Part shown: positions 55,409 to 64,000 of the stretch, piece by piece | How positions within the stretch are numbered: the stretch's first letter is position 1 | How the letters are laid out: every line of letters begins with the position of its first letter | DNA from: Mikania micrantha | Lineage: Eukaryota > Streptophyta > Magnoliopsida > Asterales > Asteraceae | Assembly (NCBI GenBank): GCA_009363875.1 | Contig: CM018697.1 | Coordinates: 54,267,484 to 54,331,483 of the forward strand | Length of the DNA: 64,000 nucleotides | Direction: 5' to 3' | Translations under genes and position numbers: made by a program | The notes under the pieces: model-generated | Databases searched by the model: none | What the model was told of the DNA's origin: nothing | The model's input: only the letters and a program-made list of their open reading frames with translations

Positions 55409-58400
55409 ATGGCTGCTCTTACTTTGAAACCGCGTCACAATTCGATTGCCTACTTGACCAAATCTTCATTCTGGTCCAAGTTTGATGAAGCAGTGGATTT
55501 GATGAACTCCTCTCAATTCAAAACTGCTTTTCTCATCAATCCAACTCTGTATGTTGAATCCATTCATCAGTTTTGGATGAATGTTGAACTGATAAATGTT
55601 GGAACTGGAGTCATCTCTCTTCGATCAACAGTCAATGGTCACAACGTGCATATCAGTCCCGCAGAGCTCAGGGATGTTCTTCAACTTGACGATGCCAACC
55701 TAGTTACTCAGTTCCCTAAAAGCGCCACTGACCTCTGTTTTACAAGTCATGAATACCAGGGCGACTTGAGTGACTCAACACTTTTCAAGAAGCACTTTAA
55801 TGATCCAGAGCGTCTGATATTCCATATGATCAACATATGCCTGGCTCCGAAGTCTTCTTCATGGGATCAAATGTCATCTCGTTGGTAACAGGTATTGTAC
55901 TCTATTCTCGAATCTCAAAAGCTAAATTTTTCTCAAATACTTTTTTCTGAATTAACTGAACATGCTGGTAAGCCTGTTTCATCTAGATGGTTACTCTATC
56001 CTCGTTTTATTATGGCCATCATAGAGAAACAGCTGCCACAAACAGGCCTTGTTGGTCAGGGGATCCCTGCTCCAGCAGTTTTGCTGGAAGTATATTCCCG
56101 ACACAACTCCAACCTCACTTTAAAAGAGGCTGCCCGGAAGCTCAAACCCAAGCAACGGGAACCCTCAGCCTCATCCTCAAAATCCAAATCCAAAGTCCCC
56201 ACTAAACCAAAATCCACTAAGCCCAAAAAGGCTGCTCAGGGAAATGAGTCCCCTGAGTCTGCCCATGCCTCACCAAGGCATGAACTGACCACTGGTAGTA
56301 GTCAACCAGTGGTTCATCCGACTCCACCAGCTCAAACCGCCCAGGTTTCCTCTCAACAGGAACCTGGTGCAACCTTTGTAGGGGACACCACATCACTAGA
56401 ACCTATTTCAGTTGAAATGGTTTCTATTGAAAAGCACCAATCTCCCCGGGTGCATTCTCCTTCAAACCCACTTTCTATAGAAACCACCACCAATAGCCCA
56501 ACATTTGTTATTGATCAAATCCTGAATCAGCTGAACACTCCTATCCCCTCCCAGACACCTATCACTACTGGGATAAGCTCCAACATTGAGGGGGAGGACC
56601 AAAGTGTCTCTGATAACCCACAGGATCATGACTACAACATCAGATCTCCTAGTGTGGAAAGAGAGATTCTGATATCTGACAAGGCTGCTACTTCATCACC
56701 TCCATCATTTGGAGTGATTGCTAGTGGTACCATTGCTAAGACCTTGTCAGAGGCAACAACTGATGAAGGGGTTACCCCTGAGGTTGGAAGTCCCCAGTAC
56801 CAAGACAAAGGGGCACCTGACTCTGTTGAGCCACACTCAACTCAGGTAAATCCTGAGATTCTCAGGAGGTCAGATGATGTAGCTAATGCTACTGATGACC
56901 AAAGATCAGTTGCTGAGCTTGTTAAGCAAAACCAACTCCTTGAGGCTGAGGTATGTAGACTCAATGAGCTACTCACCAAAATGTCCAAGGACAAAAGACC
57001 ATCTTCCCCACTTACCCCACAGATGGCACCTTCTCATTCTGAAGGTCACCCAAACACTTCCCCCACTCCTTCACAATTTGAAAAGCCACCAGCCACTGTT
57101 TTTGGCACTAATCCTTTGGGTTCAAGCCCCCCAGAGGCATTAGCTGCTGCCTTCCTACAAATCCTCCCTCTCATCACTCCCTTATTGAAATCCATTATTG
57201 TTCAAGCCCTTGATGAGAGGCTACCTTCCCAAACTCAAATTCAACAAATGGTTGATGAGGCTGTGACTGCTAAACTTTCAACTCTACATACTCCTTCTTC
57301 CCCTGCAGCCAAAAAGGGGGAGTTAGGAACTGAATCAGTCACATCTTCAGCTTCCAAAAGGCCAAGGTCTGAAGAGGTTGCAGTTGAAAGGTCTCCTGTC
57401 ATTCAGGTAACTTATAAGAGACAGAAGAAGAACAAACCTGTTGAAATTATCAACAGAGATGATGTGGAAGTTGAGCAGGAAATGGTTGATAAAGAAATTG
57501 AAGTTAATGCTGAACAATTGGAAGCCACAACATCTGATGTACAAAAACAAGTCAAAACCTCTGATGTACAAGAATTGGCTACAACTTCTGAAGTTCAAAC
57601 ACAGGCTACAATCTCTGAAGTTCAAGTACAAGCCACAACTTCTGATGCACAAGACACTGAACTAGAAGGGGTTCAAATTCCAGAGGTTCAGACTCAGGTT
57701 CAGACTCAGGTTGTTGAGGTAAAGGCTCCTCCAAAGAAGAGAAGGCACCTCAGAATTCAAGAAGAAGAGAGTTCTGATGAAGAAGACAGGTTGCCTATCT
57801 CCACAGTCATCAAGCCAAAAGCTCAAAAGCCTGCATCTTCAACAACTGGGGTAGATCTGACAGTTCCAAAGAAGAAAATTACTCTTCCTGCCAAGTACAT
57901 TCCTGAAAAGCCATTAGTTTTCGGTCAACAGCCAATTATTACACCAGAGGCTAGGATGTTGGCAGTCAAAGTAAAACTGGAAGAAGAAGAGAGCCAAAGG
58001 AAACATGATGAGCAATTCCTCAAGTTGGTGGATAAAGATTATCCTCAGACTTCAACTATCACTGCAATGAAAAAGGAAGCTCAAAGATTGTATGCTCTGA
58101 AATGGACATTCAAATATACAAAAGAATTGATTAAGATGTGGCCTGACCCAAGGGTTCTTCATAGGATTCACAAGAGACAGCCCCCAGCAACTTATGCAAA
58201 TAGGATCAAAAGGGTGTTGAGTGCTGAAATCATGCTTGGGTCAGTGCTTGATCCTTGGGAAATCATTAATGACTTCAAGAGTGTCTACAACTCGGGTGCA
58301 AAAGCTCCTAACTTCTTAGAGAACAAAATGATAAAGAAGGGACTGGTGTATAGGAGGCTGGAACATGTTCAGCAAGAAGAACTCTTTTTGTTTTTAGAGG

Positions 58401-58600
58401 GTAAGCACCCTGATGAGTTTGTGTACAGGGAAATTACAAGAGTAGAACTGAAGGATGGGACTACGGCCAGATACTTGTCTGAATTTTATGGGCCCGAGTC
58501 CTTCTTCGAAGGTGATCCTGAAAGATTGACTCCAGAAGAGAAGATGTTACTACTTGAAGCTTATGTCCGGGAGTCTTTCAGGTTAGTATACAATCAATAG
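55409..58600 (+). CDS. Third ORF of copia E, one in-frame stop
   Basis: ATG at 55409 (MAALTLKPRHN) opens 159 codons, then TAA at 55886-55888, then 903 further codons in the same frame to 58600. The first part aligns by eye with the F/G third ORF through FWMNVE/FWATAD, YQGDL/YEGDL, WDQM/FDDM, LNFS/FNFS and YPRF. The middle is low-complexity (Pro/Ser/Thr-rich), with a short leucine coil (QNQLLEAEVCRLNELL) and a KKRR basic patch near 57730. The C-terminal 250 residues are more globular (HDEQFLKLVDKDYPQ and onwards). The function is unknown. Related proteins are annotated as a putative plant transposon domain. It may be translated by readthrough or be freshly broken. Confidence 0.8.
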
Positions 58601-58815
58601 CTTCAATGAGAGGGGTTAATGCTCATAGTCCATTTCCCCAATGGAGTTCCCTCTCATATTTTGAAAGTTAGAGTTTTTGGAAGCTGTTGATTATCAGGCT
58701 TATACTTTAACTGGTCAATTTTGATACTGATCTCAAAGAAAAAGACATTTCTTTCTGCCTGGGAATAAATAAGTGAGACCTTAAATAAGTTAGAGATTTT
58801 TGGCTGCATTGGTTC

Positions 58816-58823
58816 AGGGGGAG
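58816..58823 (+). other. Polypurine tract of copia E
   Basis: AGGGGGAG lies two bases before the 3' LTR start and is the expected plus-strand primer site. The 215 bp between the ORF3 stop and this tract are non-coding. Confidence 0.85.
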
Positions 58824-58825
58824 TT

Positions 58826-59420
58826 TGTTGGACTAAAAGAACCAATGAGCCTGATCAGAAAAATCTCTAAGTCTCACAGCATTACAACAACTGAAGAAGA
58901 ACACAAAGGCTGATATTCAAATGTGCAGAAGTTACAAGATCTGAAGACATGTACAACAGCTGAAGTGTAAGTCATCAGATGTTGTAGTGTGTAGTTAGTC
59001 TTCAGTAGTTTTCTTTTATTGTTTGTAAAAGTCTGATGAGTAGTTTACTCATCAGATGTTTTAGTATTTTTTTCTTCAGTAGTTTTGTTCTTCAGTAGTT
59101 GTAGAGTTTGTCTTCAGATGTTGAAGACATCCTCAGTAGTTTAGTTATTTTCAGTTGTTTTGTTTTGTCTGTTAGATGTCAACATCATGTGACATCATCA
59201 GACGTCACTGCCTTCTATATATAGGTAGTTGACATGATTGTAATGTAACGAAGTTAATGATCTGAATGAGATATTCCTTTTTACAGAAAACTTTCTCTCT
59301 CTATAACAAACTTGCGTTACTGTTTGATTGAAATTGTTCTTACTTTACTTATGCTAATTCTGTGTTGAATTCCGCTGCTATACTCTACTGATTTATCAAT
59401 TGAGAACATCTGATCCTACA
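58826..59420 (+). repeat. 3' LTR of copia E
   Basis: 595 bp, same ends as the 5' LTR, with two differences counted by eye (near 58858 and 59070). It is followed by ATTAT and then resumed G sequence. Confidence 0.95.
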
Positions 59421-59744
59421 ATTATAGGACAAGTGTGTTTGAAGTTAAACATTCAGTGAAGCTGATTTGATGTGATTAGGTGTATGTGTTACTTTCTCAA
59501 TACACTTCTCACAAAAACATGTGTTTCTTTGTATTTAGTTGCTAGTTGTACAGTCGTATTTTGTTTAAGAAAATTATAAAAAGATTTTACATGTTCAACT
59601 TCAGTTTAAATGATCAGTTGTAGGTTCAGATGTCTGTCTTATCTGAATCCTGAACCAACCAGACATATCTTCATAAATGGCATCTGTTTTACTAATCAAA
59701 ATGTTAAATCTTAAAATTGGTTGTGTTTTGTGTTGAGTATGTCT

Positions 59745-59967
59745 CATTCGACCGAATGAAACTCATTCAGCGAATGAAACATTCAGAGAATGACTTGTGT
59801 CGAATGATCCATTTGACTTTTTCATTCGGCGAATGACTTATATCGAATGACCCATTCGACATACTCCTTCTGCGAATGAATCTTGCCGAATGACTCATTA
59901 GTCAGTCTCATTCGGCGAATGACCTTATGTCGAATTATCTATTCTCCATTCACATTCGGCGAATGAG
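59745..59967 (+). repeat. CATTCGGCGAATG cluster upstream of ORF3 TATA (G)
   Basis: These are the same near-palindromic words and the same place as in F (33249-33461), ending seven bases before the TATA box. Confidence 0.85.
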
Positions 59968-59973
59968 TGACCC

Positions 59974-59980
59974 TATATAA
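59974..59980 (+). promoter_or_regulatory. TATA box upstream of ORF3 in G
   Basis: TATATAA is at the same relative place as in F. The 155 bp that follow to 60135 form a leader exon, similar to F in its final part (CTCGTGATTCCTACTCACCC, GATAATCTTGTTTATT). Confidence 0.6.
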
Positions 59981-60135
59981 ACAGTAATTCGGGCGAACTC
60001 CCTCATTCGACAAAAACCACTTTCGCCCTTTACTGTGTGTTCTCATTCGCCCGAAAAACTTCTCTCTTCGGTCGATCTTTTTCTCGTGATTCCTACTCAC
60101 CCAGCTACTGATAATCTTGTTTATTGTCATCACAG

Positions 60136-60673
60136 GTACATTAGGATCAAATATCATCAAATCATGACCGTGAAATAATCAAAAAACGAACAAATTTTAG
60201 GGTTTTAGGGTACTTCATTTCGCCCTTGCAATAAATGATCGAAATGGACTTAAAACCTCATCCGACTTATGTTAAATATGTTAATCGGTCATTTGTGATT
60301 GTGAATGTGTGGTTTTTGTGAACTGATTTGAAAATTTTGAAAAGAGATGTTTGAACTTGAACTGACAGCCGAATGTTGTCATTCGGCGAATGACGCAATT
60401 GGCGAATGTTACCCATTCGGCGAAAGTTACCCATTCGGCGAATGTTACCCATTCGACGAATGGCAAATTCAGCACATAGCTCATTCGACGGATGAGATTT
60501 GTTTAACAAATGTAGTTCATTCGGCGAATGACTCATTCGACCAAAGTGTTCATTTGTCCAAATTCAATTCATTCGGCATATCAGTTTAAACTGATTCTGT
60601 GTTCTGGTTTTTAACCTGATTTCAGTATTTTAATCTATTGAGATGTTCTAACATGTTTTTATCTGATGTTCAG
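60136..60673 (+). other. 538-bp intron in the ORF3 leader of G
   Basis: The boundaries are CACAG|GTACATT and GATGTTCAG|AATGG. A branch-point match CTAAC lies at 60648-60652, 21 bases before the AG. In F the leader goes straight from ATCATCTCAG to AATGGCTGGATAC, so the segment is missing there with exact splice-site precision. The intron contains a CATTCGGCGAATG cluster (60369-60577). Confidence 0.75.
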
Positions 60674-60674
60674 A

Positions 60675-61210
60675 ATGGCTGGATACAAGTCAGTAATGAA
60701 GAACAACATTTGTGCTTACTTGGATCTCAACACACCCAACGCCCGACATTTCACTGAGATCATCACATTTCTCAGGCGTTCGAGGATCTTTACAGCCATT
60801 TATACTATACATGTGCCATATCACTCTCACCAGCAGGATTTCTGGGCTACTGCAGATATTGATTGTGAGGCTGAACCTCCCGTTATTAGAGGCAAGGTGC
60901 TGGGACATGATGTTGTTGTGTCAGCTGAGCACATCAGGAGGGTTTGTGGTTTCCAGGATACACCTGATCAGCCATATTTGCTAGACCGTCACTTAGTTCG
61001 TGGATGCTTTATGAGATGCAAGTACGAGGGTGATCTAGGAGCGGGGATCCTCAACAAGGCATATATGTCTCCGCAGTTCAAGTATCTTGCTCATGTTCTG
61101 ATTCACTGTCTCAGGTCAAGGAGAGGTGGATTCGACGACATGCGGGAGACTATACAGTGTGCCTTTGTTGCATTGGTGCATAACAGACCATTCAACTTCT
61201 CTGAGATGAT
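60675..61210 (+). pseudogene. Third ORF of copia G, cut by LTR H
   Basis: The ATG at 60675, the second base after the intron acceptor, opens MAGYKSVMKNNICAYLDL. It stays open for 178 codons through FWATADIDC, YEGDLGAG and FDDMRETIQCAF to FNFSEM, where LTR H begins at 61211. The rest of the ORF should resume after LTR H outside the window, behind an ATGAT duplication. This part has no internal stop. At the position where F has TAG and E has TAA, G has CAG. No signal peptide or membrane helix is evident. Function unknown. Confidence 0.82.
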
Positions 61211-61339
61211 TGTAACATTTCTAAAAATTTTCATAAAAAAAATTATTATATTTTATATAATTTATAACTTCATTTAAAAATTTCAGCTAAGAGTTTATAT
61301 ACATACATAAGAGAAAAACAATTTTGAACATCTTTAATA

Positions 61340-61344
61340 TACAT

Positions 61345-61384
<40 letters not shown>

Positions 61385-61385
61385 G
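61340..61385. repeat. TA microsatellite
   Basis: A TATATA run. Others of the same kind are at 62587-62652, 62831-62870 and 63300-63360. Confidence 0.9.
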
Positions 61386-62379
61386 ATTAAATGTGTGTGT
61401 AACTATTGAAAAAAAAAACATATTTTAAAAGATATTTATATATTTTATAAGATTATAACTTATTTGTAAATAGATAATTTATAGAAATAAATAAGTTTTT
61501 ATAAAATTTTATCACAAAACATTTTATTAAATATATATAAAAAAACCTTTGTAAATAAAAAAAATATATATAAATCATAATTTTAAATAAATATTATAAA
61601 TAACTTTGTTTTAAATATATAGAATAAATAATTTAGTTATATAAATGGAATTTGAATAAACTATAAAAATTATTATAACAATTAAAAACTTTGTTTTACA
61701 AAGTTGAGGGTTAAGTTTTGTCAAATACAAAACTAGTAATTAGAGACAAAAACTACATGGGGTATTATTGCCAAAACCCCATTCCCATCATCCCTTTCAC
61801 CCATTTCTTGCTCCAAAACCACTCCAAAAACCCATGACAAACCCGGATTCATTCAAACGCCTATACAACTAGCTTCCAGTTCGATTGGAACCATTTTTCG
61901 CAAGCTAATTACTACGCAAATCATCCTTAATCATCAATTATACGAACTAAACTCATATCAATTCAAAAATCGTTACCAAAAATACGAATGAAAACGTGTT
62001 TATTGAATCCAAAGTAAACGAGTATAAGACTCGGATTGCTCGAACAAATAAACTGATTTGAAACCTTCGAAGTTTTCTGCGCAAGAAACACTCGCTCACA
62101 AGCTATCCAAGGTTGGAATTGAAACCTCCAAACTGTGCCAAGACGTTCTCGGTTGTACACATCCAAAACTTCGACTAAAACAAATCAAGTAAGTAATTAC
62201 TACATCTATCTACTCAATTTTGTATCCCATATCAAAAGCCCCCTGGTTTTGGTTTAATCTGTAGACCAGTCTGAATGAATTCGATAGGGAATGAATCTAG
62301 GGCTCGTTGATGAAAAACTGATATGGGAATAGAAATTAAAGTATGTTAAAAGTAATTTAAAAGGATTAATTATGCATCC

Positions 62380-62475
62380 AAGGAACTAGATCAGACGGTT
62401 AAGTTTTGTGAATTCTATCATGTGGGTCGCGTGTTCAAACCATGTCCAGGCCAATTTTGGTCCAACTTTTTTTTA
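62380..62475 (+). mobile_element. tRNA-derived SINE-like sequence
   Basis: An A-box match TAGATCAGACGGTTAAG (62387-62403) and a B-box match GTGTTCAAACC (62431-62441) have spacing like an RNA polymerase III promoter. A T run (62467-62474) follows. It does not fold as a tRNA that I can see, so a short tRNA-derived SINE is more likely. Target duplications were not found. Confidence 0.45.
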
Positions 62476-62584
62476 TATCTTTTGATTTAAAACCTTATTT
62501 TAAATTCTGATTTTATATAATTTAATAAAATTAAATAAAAATGTATTTAACAAAATTTTATTTAGACTGTAAAACATTTTTATT

Positions 62585-62586
<2 letters not shown>

Positions 62587-62652
<66 letters not shown>
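62587..62652. repeat. TA microsatellite, about 33 units
   Basis: A nearly perfect TA dinucleotide run in the AT-rich LTR H. Confidence 0.92.
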
Positions 62653-62654
<2 letters not shown>

Positions 62655-62822
62655 ATGTGTGTGTATACTAGAAAGTTATAAAATTCTTTTATAGTATTTT
62701 AATAACTAGTAAGTAGAATTGAAATAATAATATTTATCGAAAAAAAAATGTATAGTTAATTAACTTTTATAAATTACGTTTATAATAGTTAATTTATAAT
62801 ATTAAGTAATTGAAATACGAAT

Positions 62823-62872
<50 letters not shown>

Positions 62873-63072
62873 AAGTGTTATAAGTTTATACCATTGAAGT
62901 AAATATTTTCTAAACTTCTCTTAATAACTTATGTTATACAAATATTTTAATAAATTAAGATGTTCTTAAACATAAACATAGACGTTTGCAATTCATAACA
63001 TTTAAACAAACTTCAATTATTTGAAATATTTGTAACGTATCAATTCATATATACATATATATATACATATAT

Positions 63073-63301
63073 AGGGGGGTATTCCATTAAGAACCAATTT
63101 TATGTTAGGAACCTAAGAACTACATAGTAAACTTGTACATTATGCTTTAAGTTTTGTACATAGAGTGGTTATTTAAAAGGGTAAAATAGTAACTTCTCAT
63201 ACTTTAAAGTTAAATTACTTTTATACCCTTAATAACATATGGCTCAAAATTAGTTCCTTTGGTTCTTTCATATTTAGTGGTTCTCAATGGAATAAGTCCC
63301 T
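63073..63301. mobile_element. MITE-like inverted-repeat element
   Basis: The 229-bp segment has ends AGGGGGGTATTCCATTAAGA and, inverted, AGGGACTTATTCCATTGAGA, continuing into AACCA on both sides. It lies between ACATATAT-type flanks, so a duplication cannot be resolved. It has no ORF. The superfamily is uncertain (Mutator-like or other). Confidence 0.6.
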
Positions 63302-64000
63302 ACATATATATATACACATATATATATACATATATATATACATATATATATATATATATTTATTAAAGGAAAATATGCTATAATAAATTTTTATTTTAAC
63401 ATATTATTAAGTATCATATGAAATTTTTAAATGATAAAAAAACAAGTATTGTAATACTTTGGTTAAACATAAAATAAATTTAAATTCAAAAATTTTGATT
63501 TATATTAACATAAGCAACTTAAACACTCTAAGACATTATTACTACATCCATTTAACAAATAATTCATAACCAAATTTAATTTAAATATTCAAAACAAATC
63601 AAACTCGTTGATTTATTTAGAAATTAGAGACATAGTTGTGTTAACATTATGCCAAATGAACTGTCTAGGTGAAATTTTGAACTTGTTGAATATACATTGA
63701 GCTATAACTTGACATATACTACAAAGGCTATCTCACAAATCGAACTGAGTCTTCATAGCCCCTCTTTTACTTGTTTTTAATTTTTGGGGTAACATGTTAT
63801 CTTTGAACTTATTTTAACTCCTAAACATTTTCATGTGAACTTAGCTAACGCTTTATAGTTTGTGAACTTTAGTTAAGGATATGCATTGATCACACACATT
63901 TAGTGACTATGATAGATCTATTGGACTGACCATCCCACCGATGTTTGACTTACCCTTCGGGGGAGGCCCGCGGTGATAGTTTGCTAGCTTTGATATTGTT

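Larger units (their letters stand above)
47646..59425 (+). mobile_element. Complete copia element E (SIRE/Sirevirus-like) with third ORF
   Basis: The element spans 47651-59420 (11.77 kb) with ATTAT duplicated at 47646-47650 and 59421-59425. Both LTRs are 595 bp and differ at two positions that I count (an A/G and a G/T). It has a Met PBS, one-frame gag and pol separated by a single TGA, a third ORF with a single TAA, and a polypurine tract before the 3' LTR. All copia catalytic motifs are present. It is the youngest and best-preserved element in the window. Confidence 0.95.
42065..61210 (+). mobile_element. Copia element G (same family as F), carrying three further insertions
   Basis: G runs on the plus strand from RT (42065) through RNase H, the pol end (46809), spacer, ORF3 promoter and ORF3 (to 61210). 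Inside it lie a solo LTR C (42943-46594) and the complete element E (47651-59420). LTR H cuts it at 61211, and F lies at its left edge. Its own LTRs, gag, protease and integrase are outside the window or lost. Confidence 0.85.
61211..64000 (+). mobile_element. Gypsy-type LTR H, 5' part, runs off the window
   Basis: It starts TGTAACATTTC inside ORF3 of G. It is AT-rich with several TA microsatellites. A pyrimidine-rich leader-like stretch lies at 61760-61860. A phrase near 63757 (TAGCCCCTCTTTTACT and GGGGT) matches LTR C near 45220 and 360, which supports a plus-strand gypsy LTR related to C. By that alignment it should end roughly 1.3-1.4 kb beyond the edge. It carries a SINE-like and a MITE-like insertion. 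Confidence 0.65.

Noticed and set aside
62387..62441. Possible tRNA gene from A and B box matches
   Set aside because: No cloverleaf with acceptor and anticodon stems could be drawn, so it is listed as SINE-like.

Overview
The window is repeat-dense nuclear DNA of a flowering plant. No convincing host gene, rRNA or tRNA gene was found. Nearly every base that can be assigned belongs to LTR retrotransposons of the Ty3/gypsy and Ty1/copia superfamilies, nested in one another, with one PIF/Harbinger-like DNA element and small SINE/MITE-like pieces. Primer binding sites matching initiator tRNA-Met, plant-type copia and gypsy polyproteins, and dicot-like intron and TATA signals all fit a eudicot. 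The daisy family (Asteraceae) is my guess from the style of these families, but that is inference.

Left third (1-25119): a block of minus-strand gypsy elements of two related LTR subfamilies, called A and B here. The 5' LTRs are B (2061-10450), A (13664-17865) and B (20929-25119). Each is followed on the minus strand by a Met PBS and a decayed gag or gag-pol. Two of the pol genes (10451 and 17866) stop inside RNase H exactly where the next LTR begins. The simplest reading is same-orientation nesting, with each element inserted into the RNase H region of the previous one and the outer halves beyond the left edge. A solo LTR A with a perfect CTAGC duplication sits inside the first LTR B, and an LTR of a third subfamily (C, plus strand) cuts the leftmost gag at 1753.

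Middle (25120-42064): a non-autonomous PIF/Harbinger-like element (25362-27216, TAA duplication), a gypsy LTR D with PBS and the start of gag (28425-31028), then a decayed minus-strand copia element F (31029-42064). F has gag, pol and a third ORF, and its 3' end is lost at a fusion with gypsy D.

Right third (42065-64000): a plus-strand copia element G, same family as F, carries a solo LTR C (42943-46594, AGCAC duplication), a complete young copia element E (47651-59420, ATTAT duplication, LTRs 593/595 identical) and the start of another gypsy LTR H (61211 to the edge).

The most interesting biology is the third ORF of the copia elements. E, F and G all carry one downstream of pol, and the two families' proteins are distant relatives. 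In each case a TATA box and leader precede the ORF, and the promoter region reuses the regulatory words of that element's own LTR. In G the leader holds a 538-bp GT-AG intron that is precisely absent from F. This suggests that ORF3 is a separately transcribed, spliced unit carried by the retrotransposon. The gag/pol junctions of E and F also look like plant 3' splice sites.
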